A stretch of DNA of 64,000 nucleotides from Sipunculus nudus (lineage: Eukaryota; Annelida; Sipuncula; Golfingiida; Sipunculidae). Position 1 is the first letter of the stretch; each line of letters begins with the position of its first letter. The translations under genes and the position numbers were made by a program. The notes under the pieces were generated by a model. That model had not been told where the DNA came from and made no database searches. It saw only the letters and a program-made list of their open reading frames with translations. Shown one piece after another: positions 14,553 to 25,700 of the stretch. The stretch lies in NCBI GenBank assembly GCA_026874595.1, contig CM049309.1, forward strand, positions 55,402,079 through 55,466,078. Reading direction: 5' to 3'.

Positions 14553-14719
14553 TACCATTCCTCTTCTAACCTATTTCCCTACATCTCCTTTCCCCACTAT
14601 TCTTTCATCTAACCCATTTACCTACATCTCCTTTACCCATCTTTCTTTCAATGAACCTATTCATCTACATCTCCTTTATCTGTCATTTGTTCATTTAACC
14701 CCTTTCATCTAAACCAATT

Positions 14720-15622
14720 TGTGAATGGATGGGCTCTGTGACCTTAACCTTTAAAACAGTGACCCCAAAATAAAAAACTTACTCTATTAAGTGGTGCTCC
14801 ACTTGTGGAAGACAGAAGGTTTGCAATGAGAAGTTTAACTTAAAATGCATCCACAATCCTTCTAAGCTAGTGGGTAATATCACATTGACCTTTGATCTCA
14901 TGACCCTGGAATCAACTGAGTTCTTATTTTATTGGTGGGCAATATATAAGTAAAGTTTGAAACCAATCAATCCAAACTGGTGTTATCAGCTGGCAACTAA
15001 TATGAGGATAGACGGCCCTTATGACCTTGACCTTTGACCTTGTGACCCTTAAATCCATAAGTTTCTTCCACTATTGGCAGGTGAGCAATGTCTAGAAGAT
15101 GGAAGATTTGGGATGAAATATTTGACTTAAAATACATCCACAATCTTTTTAAAGAAGTGGGTCCTGTGACCTTGACTTCTGACCCCAACATCAGAGGGTT
15201 CTTACATTATTGGTGGGTCATATATAAGTCAAGATTAAAACCATTATGTCAATCTAAACTGGAGTTATCATCTGGAAACAATAAGTGGACAAATGGCCCC
15301 TGTGTCCTTTACCTTTGACCTTGTGACCCCAAAATCAATTAGGTTTTCCCATACTGGCAGGTCAGCTATATATATGTGCAAGATGGAAGGTTTGGGATGA
15401 AAATGTTGGCTTAAAATGCATTCAGATTCTTTCTAAATATGTCGGTCCTGTGATCATGACCTTTGATCTCATGATCTGAAATTCTGGCATTAGAGGTGGG
15501 CTATATATAAATCATGTTTGAAATCCATATGTCAATCCAAACTGGAGTTTTCATCAGAAAACATTTCACAGACATACAGAAAGAAAAACAGACGGACAGA
15601 CAGGGTGATTAAATTGGGGCAT
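14720..15622 (+). repeat. 286-bp tandem/dispersed repeat, three units
   Basis: Three units start near 14,735, 15,021 and 15,307, each marked by variants of TGACCTTGACCTTTGACC plus 'TGTGACCCC'. They also share 'TTAAAATGCATCCACAATC' and 'CAATCCAAACTGG'. The block ends in a 'CAGACGGACAGACAG' stretch. Similar TGACCTT-rich repeats are, from memory, common in mollusc genomes. Short frames inside are not genes. Confidence 0.75.
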
Positions 15623-15639
15623 CTGCATATTCAAGCAGG

Positions 15640-16280
15640 GCCCTATTAACACACAAGGTTTCAGGACACTGTCACACAATTGAAACCACAGTTGCAAATC
15701 TGATAGTATCAATATAATTTGGCAGTCTCAAATTAAAGGATAAAATGCATCAAAATAGAAAAAAATACAGGTGGCGCCACCAGTTATCAGGAACTGAAGA
15801 AACCTATCATAATCAATAAACACACTGGGTATCAGGACACTGGATGAAACCACAGATGAGAAACTGACATTACTGCTGTCATCTGATGGTCTAAAACAGA
15901 AAAAAATGGTAAAAGTTAGAGAAAAAAAAAGGTGGCACCACTAGTTTTCAGGAACTTACAAGTCATGGTCAATATCCATTGCAATATTCATGGCAATCCA
16001 TGCATTAATATCAAGATACTGGAGGTTTGTATCAAATTTTTAATTATTCTGGAGGGTACTTACAAGCCCTATAGCTCAGAGGATATAGGATGCAGTGACC
16101 TGATTTCAGGTTTACAAAGAGATATTTAATTAACCTACCTGATTTTTGAGTTTCAAGTTTCTAAGGTTAGCAGTTACAATTTGTGCCCTGATAAAGGACG
16201 GTCAGACAACCGGATTGACAACAGACAGAGCATCATTCCTATACTTTAAAGTCACTTTCAGTCAACTGAACTAAAAACCA
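15640..16280 (-). mobile_element. family-1 dispersed repeat, inverted copy
   Basis: Read on the minus strand, it begins with a TTTTAGTTCAGTTGACTGAA-like head (16,250-16,277), then a 'GTCTGTTG...GACCGTCC' stretch, 'AGGGCACAAATTGTAAC', and unit sequence ending in the palindrome GGTGGCGCCACC (15,770-15,781) followed by TGTATTTTT. This is the same order as the + strand copies at 34,771 and 36,985. No protein is coded. Confidence 0.75.
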
Positions 16281-16490
16281 TTTCAACTAATTTTTTTTTT
16301 TTCAATTCTTTTATGTAACCTTATTTTCCTGTGTTATCCTTCACCATTCTCTTATCTATTCAACTCCATTTCCACTATATCTCTGAAACAATCACTGTGT
16401 GAGCATACATATATGTGTTACCAGCAAAATGTTAAAATATAAGACTTATTTTCTACTTATCTGTAAAATGTAAATCACAAATTCTGACTA

Positions 16491-17705
16491 CAGTGGAACC
16501 CCACAATTACGACCACCCTGGGGACTGAGCAAAGTGGTCGTAATTTGGGGGTGGTCGTATTTGTGAAACTCTTACCGTGGTCGCATATAACACGCAGATA
16601 TTTAATGTGTATCAGAGCTTATCTATTGCATATCTTTAATTTGAATTATAACAAAATATTTTACTTAGCGGAGGATCCTTATTATGAATGTTTTTTGTAT
16701 GTAGCTATACATATTTATTCAGGATAAAATTAATATACATGTACGTAGTGACTGATGATTAACAAATAATAACACTAAGGCAATACGATTATAACCTGCT
16801 GAATGCATATTGAACATAATACATGGCTGTCATATATTTAGCCTTCCGCTTGAGTATATATTGCGTGCACTTGAGTTTTCCCGACGCTAAACTGCTGAGC
16901 CATTTGATGCTGACTGCGGGTGGTGTTGCCGCCTTGATTATAACGCCACTATATCCTTCAAGGAGAGCTCTTTCAGAGGCATGGTTGCCTAACAGCAAGC
17001 AATTTAAATGAAAACTTAACCAGTCGAGAAATAAACTGACAACGATCTATCAGAAAAGGCAAGTTAATGTGCAGGATTTTCCCCCTATGCAAGCTTTATT
17101 TATACATTTCACTGACTGCTCAATACTCAGTGTCAGTAAGGTATGAACACATTTAGGATTAACTAGGTCGTTAATTTTACCAATGAGGATCGAACAATAT
17201 GTGATGAGTTGAAATATTAAGCCCGCAACCCCACACTTAAGGTAGCTGTAATACTGGTGATCACTGAGGGGCAATTGGCATCTGACCCCAGGTCCGACTG
17301 GCTCATTAAGTAATCAGGCCGATGGTTACCCTCTTTGATCTATAACCTACACCTCAACGAGTCTCAGCGAAGACACCGAGTCGGGAAGATATGCTGGACC
17401 AGATTAAAACTCGGGTTAAGAAACCTTGTTACCCGCTTTAATCTTTCGTTAAGGCGCCTGTGACAAGACGCAGCCATTGACTCGTGACAAATGTTGTTTC
17501 AGTACTTCTCGGCGGTGGTCGCATTAGCAGGGTTGCATTAGCGCTGGGGCCAGGAAATCTGGTCGTAATTCTGAATTCAGGGGTGGTCATAATTTTGAGT
17601 CATTTTTAAACATAAATAAACTAAAAAAAATTCAAGACCAAGCAAAATGGTCGTAATTGTGGGGTGGTTGCAATTGTGGGGTGGTCGCAAGGCGGGGTTC
17701 CACTG
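16491..17705. mobile_element. pogo-like non-autonomous DNA transposon, 1.2 kb
   Basis: The ends are inverted repeats: CAGTGGAACCCC at 16,491 and GGGGTTCCACTG ending at 17,705. TA lies on both sides (16,489-16,490 and 17,706-17,707), matching TA target duplication. Subterminal copies of GTGGTCGTAATT occur near both ends. The interior (about 16,600-17,500) has no recognisable transposase, so it would need an enzyme in trans. CAGTGGAACC ends with TA duplication are typical of the pogo/Tigger branch of Tc1/mariner; that placement is inference. A shorter relative lies at 52,800-52,900. Confidence 0.8.
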
Positions 17706-17966
17706 TACTTAATTTCGTTGTTTGCTTGTTTTAAAAAAGACTTCTTTTAAAATTTTCTAGGAAATCTGGTTTAAGGAGAACTAGTCTAGGGGAATATCAC
17801 AAAGGGAACACTCATTTTCAAGAACACAAATGTGAGAACGTCCTATTATAAATACAGGGACTTATTATAATAAAATTTTTTTATACAGGCAACACCTGTT
17901 GTTGGAATACAAGTATGAATGAAGACTGATATGTACAGTCCTTGTTGGCCTTCTATCAGTTCTAGT

Positions 17967-17972
<6 letters not shown>

Positions 17973-18050
<78 letters not shown>
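17973..18050. repeat. TA dinucleotide microsatellite
   Basis: An uninterrupted TA run of about 78 bp. Confidence 0.97.
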
Positions 18051-18053
<3 letters not shown>

Positions 18054-19178
18054 GGTTAACATCCAAATGCTATCCATATTTGATATTCATCTTATATGTC
18101 TGCAGTTGAATACAAACTAATAATAAATATATATGTTTTTCCTCACACCCACAAGCACACAATGATATCTACTCATTTATTCACAACATAGTGGACCTAA
18201 TCACCTGATAAATTTAGAACTACTACATATAATGTATAATGAATACAGACTGTACACATGAAGTTATTGGCTCACTGATATATATCTTTAACTGTTTCAT
18301 AGCAATGATTTTGTACATTACAACAAAACCCTATCTCCTACTTATGAATAAAACAGCATCTTGAGAAATAGCTGTATTAAATTTCTCATTAATGAATGAT
18401 AGATCAGAAAGACGAATAAAAGTCAGGACTTCTTTTTGAACTTACTACAGTCTGTTCCACCAGTAGATCCCCATTGAATTTTAGCGATTATTCTCTTAAA
18501 CTTGGAGTGACCTTGGACTGCATAAATGGGATGGAGATATTGTAAAAAATAGACTGTTTAATCAGATACTTATTTTATTGCAAACTTATACATTTTGCAA
18601 GATATGATTTTAATTTTAATTATAGTTTATTAGGCCTCTACCCCAATCCTTTACTGCAGTATACAATTTGAAAATAATCTACCAGTTTGTGAAAATATTG
18701 CAACATATGCGTACCCTACTGTGGACAGATTATTTCCTCTGCAAACCAACAAGAAGACACTGGTCTTCCGACATTCAATAAAATCACTTTATACAAAGGT
18801 ATAACTAGCCCAAACAATGAACACTCTGTTTACAAAATATCTGTGAATCTGTAACATTAAATTAAAGTAAGATGTGTCTAGAGGCATCCTGAATCCAGCC
18901 TGACATGCTTTGCTGATATGCCTCACTTAACAAGTATACCCCTTCCTCAGCCATTTTCTGTAGCCTGGAATGACTATGTGTCCCATTATTTACATTTTAT
19001 TGCAGTAATGAGGGAGAAATGAGAATAAATTACATATATGAAAAATACAGAGAACTGTTACATAGCAGTCACCACTCCTTATGGCTGGAAACAAGCCATA
19101 CCCAATATGTGGCTATGGTTAAATAAATATAGTATATTCTAGTCACTATGTATCTCCCATGCATCTATATATATAATG

Positions 19179-19225
<47 letters not shown>

Positions 19226-20063
19226 ACTACTTAAAAATTGAAGAAATACTTTAAATTACAAACCATTGTTTCTTCATGTAAACAGAAAGATAATCAAATA
19301 AATAGTATATTTTTTAAAATATTTTTAAAGGTTTATTTTTTACCATGATAATACTTCTCAAAAATATCATCAGGAGCATTAACACTATATTTTTAAGTAT
19401 CTGCTGTCTTTATAGAAATTTGAAGCAATTTTTATCTGCTGCAGAAAAATAAACAAAAATAAATAATAAAAAAAACATTAATTAAACAATTTCAAACAAT
19501 TGTTTTCTCCCGAGTTTTTCATTAATATGCATTTATCTGCTAAATAAACCATACTCAGATGAACATAATTTATATTTAAATACTTTTGTCTTGTCAACTG
19601 ACCAAGAATTTTGATGCAACAAAAAAAAAAAAACACATTTTTTTAAAACAACATGAGTGAAAAAAAAAGACATTTATAGAAAGAATATGGGTGTGACTAC
19701 AAACTGACCTATTTGCACTGAGAATGATTAGGTGATTCACCTATGTTTCTGAACTGGTTACTAATTATCTGACAATTATTCCTTTTCCTCCTTAACAAAA
19801 CCATTCAAGTGAGGTATCAATGATTTTACTGATGAAATAGAAAATGCAGTGCATTATATATCAAAAGTGCATGTAAAAAAAACATTTTTTTATATATTTT
19901 TAAAGGGTTATCTTCACAAGAAGCAAAGCCACCTGGATTAGTGCGGTTTAAAACATTGTACTGTACAAAGATAATAATGTTCTGGTAAAATACATCACTG
20001 AAGTTTCCCTTTTTTAGACATTTAACTTATATTATTCTGGATTGCCAAAGAATTTATGATGAA
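18051..20063. other. AT-rich intergenic spacer
   Basis: No coding or RNA feature is supported. It contains a TA microsatellite at 19,180-19,222 and several A-runs. Base composition shifts sharply to CpG-rich at about 20,064. Confidence 0.6.
19180..19222. repeat. TA dinucleotide microsatellite
   Basis: An AT/TA run of about 43 bp. Confidence 0.95.
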
Positions 20064-20560
20064 AAATAGCCGGCGTAGTGCCGAGGGCGACAGGTGAATT
20101 GCGGGGCCCCAAGTGAAGACCCCGGAGTCAAAGAAGAGTCACTGGTGATAATCAGAGTTGAAAGGGCGCCGCGCTCGAGATCAGGTTATCATCACTGCAC
20201 AACACTGCTCCCAAACCTCCGTAACTTCCCCGTCAAACTCACCGCACGCATCTGACATGCTCGAGTAAGCAGTTTAAAGCACTTTAAAAGACAATGCCAA
20301 AGCAGTGACTTGTATATAAGCGAGGTCTACCGGGGCCATGTTGAATAATAATGACCCCAGCTAGACAAAGATACACATCCTTTCACCCCTTTGATCTTTA
20401 TTAAACCAGTTATACAAGTACGGTATATTATAACACATCAACAACAGACTAACACTCAACGAAACCACAACTATACCACCCACTGAACCACTGCGGTGGA
20501 CCATTTTTTTTGCCAACCATTGACCTATTTCACGGCCCCGTGTCCGCCATCTTAATAGTT
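20064..20560. promoter_or_regulatory. CpG-rich block upstream of the TIR gene
   Basis: Starting at GCCGGCGTAGTGCCGAGG the sequence has many CpGs (GGCGCCGCGCTCGAG near 20,166) in an otherwise CpG-poor region. It lies 1-1.5 kb before the TIR gene start. It may be a distal promoter, an untranslated first exon or an enhancer. There are no clear core elements, so this is inference from composition and position. Confidence 0.4.
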
Positions 20561-20959
20561 AATATTAGTTATAGAGAGATTTAAAGCATCCCATGCACAT
20601 TCAGAAAAAGGAGACAAAACTCTCTGCTTTCTGATAAAAGCGTCCAAAAGCAAAAACCGGTGTCTATCATAGTAACACCTTGAATGTAATGATACATTTT
20701 TTAGCTAAGACCTATGAAATAAATGTGTAATAAACTTACCACTCAGAATTTCTTGTATGCAGCTGGGCAAAATAATTTGTAATAGGGAGGTGGATGGAAT
20801 GCCGAATACACATAAACTAACAAATGGATGTCAAATTACATTCATGCACTGCTGTCAGCGTGTTGGGCCCATTTTTTCTGGACATACATTGTAATGCACC
20901 CCAAAAGTGTATGTTTCAACACAAAACACACTAAATAATACATGTATTTTATCTAAGCC

Positions 20960-21510
20960 GTGTAAAATATCCGATTTTGAGCCTACAATCTCGTCTCGGC
21001 AATTTTATTACCCGCGGCATAGTGTGAGGGAGGTGAACGGAACGGCATAATAATCTTTTATTCAAACGAGCCTAGGGTCAATAGCGGAATGTTTGGTTTC
21101 CATGCGTGGTGGTGGGAGAGCGCTGTGTAAAACTGATGGCTGCTACTTCGCATGCAATATTCACAATTAGTGCGGTACACACTGATGTAAATGTGATCAA
21201 ATTTGCCAAACGCTGATCACCGGGGGGTAAACAATCGACATGGGGCCAGACCGGAGTGTTTGACACCTCTGTTACTACGTGACACTTGGTGGTTTATAGC
21301 AGCTCATTGGATTCTTGACAGGGCAATATACTGGGCCTGTCACTGGACATACAGTCATAGACTAGCCGTAGTGACCACTCGGACATCCAACTTTGTCAAA
21401 AATTCAAACGACGCAGCAACAGAAACATTATTAAAGCTGGGAAGCGGGGCGATAGCGCGGTTGCTATAGACGCCTGGAACCAAGATGGCGGAGGGAGAAC
21501 ACGTGCGCAG
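20960..21510 (+). promoter_or_regulatory. likely promoter and 5' UTR of the TIR-SAM gene
   Basis: CpG density rises again here (CCGCGGCATAG near 21,013; GGGGCGATAGCGCGG near 21,446). CCAAGATGGCGG at 21,480-21,491 is a YY1-type motif, common at TATA-less starts in animals, and its ATG (21,485) may itself be a start codon. There is no clear TATA box. The position directly before the TIR gene supports a promoter call. Confidence 0.5.
21485..21510 (+). CDS. possible 26-nt first coding exon of the TIR-SAM gene
   Basis: ATG at 21,485 has a good start context (A at -3, G at +4). It is followed by eight codons, MAEGEHVR, plus AG, and then a strong donor, CGCAG|GTGAGG, at 21,511. Reading on without splicing gives an immediate TGA. 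Splicing to the acceptor ATACAG|ATTTAAA (exon resuming at 21,580) removes a 69-nt intron and joins exactly in frame to the ATG at 21,587, adding 11 residues (701 aa total). The fit is good, but the intron is very short and the acceptor's pyrimidine tract is weak. The alternative is that 21,485-21,586 is 5' UTR. Confidence 0.45.
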
Positions 21511-21586
21511 GTGAGGCTGATCACAACATAATATTGACGACTGTGTATAACTTCAAGTTCATACTTATGTAAAATACAGATTTAAA

Positions 21587-22747
21587 ATGTTAAAAGCGTC
21601 AGCTTTACCAGATATACACGAAGTACCAGCGGTACTGAGTGAAAATGAAAAGAATATGAAAATGCCAATTCAACGACAGGACATAGTGGAGGAGTGTTCC
21701 AAGGGAACTATCTCGGAAACAAGAGGAAATCGTCCCATAGGGAAAGAAAATGACCATATAACGGACACCGGAACGCCAGTGTCAAGGAAAGAGGGGAGAA
21801 AAATAACACCTACAGCTCCTGTTAACCCAAAAAGTGCCCATAGTACAAAATCACTGGCCAAGAAAAAAATTAAGAAAGGCATATTTGTATCTTATTCTCC
21901 TGATGCTGGGTTCCTTGAACGTAAATTTGTTATGGAAACAATCAAACAGATAAAAGAGAACAATTTGGCCGAGGATATCTGGTTTGATAAAGATGAACAC
22001 AATACAGACAGTCCTTGTTGGTTCTCCTTCCGGATGGAGGCTGTTGAACGCTGTAGAGCTGCGATTATGTTTCTTTCAGAAAGTTACCTAACTTGTCCAG
22101 TGTCCGTATATGAAGCCAAAGCTCTTGTTGAAAGACAATCAACCGATGGATCGGTGAAATTGTTTCCAATTCTTTTTTCATTACCTGACGATTTTGAGGT
22201 ACCCAAGCCGCTAGGGGCGCTGGTTGGGTTAGCCGTGAACCTAACAGAGGGACACGCTAGTAAAAGTTTGGCGGAGAAAACTTCAGTAGTTATAGGAACT
22301 CTAATGATGGAAATTGAAAAATATGCATCAATAGGGACAGCACCTGCCCCATATGTAGCACCAGACGCCGAGTTTACTGGCGAGTACAAAAACAAAAAGA
22401 TTAGCCAGTGGTCAGCAGGAGATCTTCAAGAATGGCTGTTTAACCTTGGAATTAAAGAGTTTTATCGTCAGAGTCTGGCAGAACATATGGTAGATGGTTT
22501 TCTGCTCATGTCAATGACCGACAGCGACATGGTGAGCCATGTTGGCATTGACAGCAGAGTCGTCCGACGTAAAATCATGCAACAAGTCCTGGTGACCCTC
22601 GACAAAGAACACAAACATTCTGGTAACTGGCATCTTCGCGCGCGAACCCAGCGAGCACGTGTCAACTGCGTCTACATGGTATACGACCCCGCGGATGTTC
22701 GACTGGCTCAGAATCTCAAACACGATCTCATCAAGAAGAACCTGCAA
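21587..22747 (+). CDS. exon 1: N-terminus, TIR1, SAM and first half of TIR2
   Basis: It codes residues 1-387 and ends in phase 0 at CTGCAA|GTATGT. Residues 1-97 are polar and Lys-rich before KKKIKKG. TIR1 starts with IFVSYS (99-104), continues with IWFDKDE (131-137) and IMFLSESYL (160-168), and has Glu176 in VYEAKAL near where the SARM1 catalytic Glu falls. The region between it and strand D is longer than usual, so this alignment is approximate. The SAM domain has ISQWSAGDLQEWL (272-284), LAEHMVDGFLLMSM (297-310) and a C-terminal helix with RRKIMQQVL. TIR2 opens at VYMVYDPADVRLAQNL (362-377). Without splicing, the frame runs into intron 1 and stops at 22,849. The start ATG has A at -3; an upstream exon may add 11 residues. 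Confidence 0.88.
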
Positions 22748-25700
22748 GTATGTCAACTTTACATCACTTCTCAATTAAACTGTCAGAAATATATTTCTAA
22801 AAAAATAAAAATATATGAAATCACTCATATTACTAAGTTCAATTCTTAAAAAAAGTGGATATATTTAGAAACCCAATAGATTTTAAAATGTCAGCCAAAT
22901 TTGTTAACTTAATGCCCTGTTTAATATCAAAATATTGGAGGTGTTTGTATATTAATTAATATTATTAAGGTTGAAATAGCAAAGACGTAGTTTTTCCATT
23001 GAGTAAACCAAATGATTAAGTTGTTAAAAAATGAATACAGTATTTTAAGCCTTGGTAGACACAAATGACCAGCAGTTTTTTTTCCATTTAAAATTCATTA
23101 ATTTTGTATTTTTAGGTTCTTTATTTCATGGTTGACATGACAACCATCTTTCTTCATCATCATCTGACTCATTATCACTAGCCTGAATAATATTCATGCT
23201 ACTACAATGTATTTCCTCACTTTCTCTTTAATATATCGGGCAGCCAATGTAAAATTTGTAAATACAATAATAAATATTTAGTTGTTTTTCATTCTGTTTA
23301 ATTATGTATCTCATATAGATAACATACTTTTTCCCAGCTCAGCTGACTGTTATAGTCATCTGAGCTGCAGTGATAAATTCAACAAGTCATTCGTATGACA
23401 CCTTTCTGTCTCATTATCATAATGGATTTGATCTTAATTTGGCAGCAAGGCAGCTCTGGGCAGGCTCCCCTTGTTAACAAGGAAGTGGGTCACTGTGACT
23501 TAATTTCCAACTTGTGGACAAATTACCATAGATTTGATCTTTTAATTTTATCAATTCAGCTATCATATTAAAGCTCATATATAACTTTTTATTTAAGGAA
23601 TTCTATATCATGAGTATTTTGGTACAATATTAGAGGGGATATAAATTCAAATATGTTTAAATATGCAAAGATGCAGACAACTACTCTCCTTGCTGCACTT
23701 GTAGATTCATTGGTCATTGGATAAACAGAGGGTATATAATGGTATGCTCTGTTTAGAATTTTAAATGTAAAAATATTTTATTTTAGCTTTGAGATGAGTG
23801 CCTTAAACAAAAGAATGCCACCCCTCTTCCTATTTACACTTTCTCCTTTTGTATTCCCTAATCTGTAACTTTCATTGTTTGGTGTGTATTATGAGCTCTT
23901 AGGGCCAGGTTTGATTATGAGGTGACTCTAACAAGTTCATGACCAGGGCATTAAGGGTTCAGGACAAGAACTGCATGCGGTGACACAACTCTCTCAGCTC
24001 TGGATGTTATAAGTTTGTGAAAGTGTCTTAAGTCTTCTCACCTTCTGAGATTCTGACAAACCAATATACTACAGGTTATTTATAACTGTATTCACCAGCT
24101 GTTGGTTGCCTTGATCATTATGTAATAGACGTCCGTTCACTGGTCAATATAATTAAATGGATATAGGTCAGATCTCTGCAAGTATGGTTCAAATACAATG
24201 TAATTATTCAGGACAGCAAGGTGACAAAGTTAACCACCTGACTATCAGTTTGCAGTGCATTTCTTCTTCCAGAGGCACTGGGATAAACTAAACCTGTAAA
24301 ACAGAGGATTCACGATGGCCAGTTTACCTGTTTATCATTTAAATTAAGCAGCATGAAGAACTATTGCAGCTCTGACTTGTCTGAAAGGTTAAAATGGAAG
24401 AAGAGATCACAACTCTCCCTGTGTAAAAGGAGCTAGCACAAAAATACTCTGGTTGTTTACACTTGTTCGCTCCACTACTTAATGTCCCGTCTTTTCTTAT
24501 ATATCTCTGTTGGGATCAAAATATTTTTTAGATAATATTTTACATGAGCATTTTGTGATCCATTATTCAAAAATGCAATTGATTAATTCAATTATGAAAT
24601 AAATTATGGATATAATCTATTAATTGGAACACAGCTTATAATAAACCCTCATTTAATTTGGTTATAGAATTAGACCTGCACTCACAAGGAATAACAACAC
24701 AAATGACAATGTAAATATGACTTGATATTTATGGGCCATCTTGTGCACCCATTCCTGATATTGGGCTCCAGTTTTCTGTTAGAATAACCCATAGTTAACT
24801 AATGAAGTTTGTCTTTAGCAATACAGAAGATGATACAGTATGTTGACAGAAAGCCTTCATATTTTTTTTATAACACAAGTAATAAGTGCAGTGTTAACAG
24901 ATGAATGAAGAAATTTGTGTCAAGAGATCTGTTTTTATTATTAAAATTTTGAAGGGTAATGCAGGATATTCTACATTTCAACAGACCATATTTGTTTGAG
25001 AGCTGGTTTCACCATCATTTATATAATCTCATAATCCTAAAACGGGGACACTGGGTGACACACCTGTGAAGGTTTTACATTGACGCAGGAAGATGCACAA
25101 TAAATCATACAGACAGGCTTACATGAACCTATATATTAGGAGCCTCTGTGCAGCAAATTGTAGGCTATGATACATTATGAGCAGAGGGTAAGGTCAACCG
25201 AGTGCTTGTGGCAAGATGGTGGGGCACAGAGGACCAGGAAGGTTTTTATGAGGTATCTGACCTGTCACAAGCTGACAGAGGAGAAAATAAGTGGAGGTGC
25301 TCCATGTAATCTAACAGGTCGCGCTGGCACTCAGTCCCAATGGCTGCTAACTGTTTGTTAACCTGTGGCCTGTATGGTGATTAAAGGTGGACCAGTGGAA
25401 TCAGGATCTTCTTTTGGGGCTGCCTGCTTCACCTTGTACAACTTTGCTGACAGGATGAATAATTCATCTATTGCTCTCTTTGTAGTCTCTATGAATTAGG
25501 TTAAAGGCTCTTTTTTTCCCCGGACGGTTCTTCATAAGAACAAATGAAAGATAGACAGGAATATATATTGTTTTTATACTGCATATATCGGCACATATTA
25601 TATTGTGGTGAAACATTCTTCATGTTTCCAAGGATGGGATTTTAAATAGCTGTATTTATTTTACCAGATAATAACCAGATGAATGAAGGCAACAAATCAT

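Larger units (their letters stand above)
5640..14712. repeat. 9 kb G-free minisatellite, 85-bp dimeric unit
   Basis: A long tandem array. The core unit measures 85 bp (for example 8,161-8,245, repeating from 8,246) and is a dimer of two related half-units of 43 and 42 bp. One half contains CTTTACCCACCATTC, the other CTTTACCTACCATTCC. By my count the 85-bp unit has 34 C, 31 T, 20 A and no G. The flanks (about 5,640-6,480 and 14,560-14,712) are diverged single 43-bp monomers, while the interior (about 95 dimers) is homogenised. A variant with an extra 7 bp (GTTTTAA) recurs about 19 times, usually every two or three dimers. Open frames inside are low-complexity by-products. It starts about 7 kb upstream of the TIR gene; any function is unknown. 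Confidence 0.97.

Noticed and set aside
21203-21469. 88-codon frame just upstream of the TIR gene
   Set aside because: No domain resemblance; it overlaps the likely promoter and has no splice connection to the gene.
22084-22774. Minus-strand open frames opposite exon 1
   Set aside because: Shadows of the TIR/SAM coding frame, with no family resemblance.
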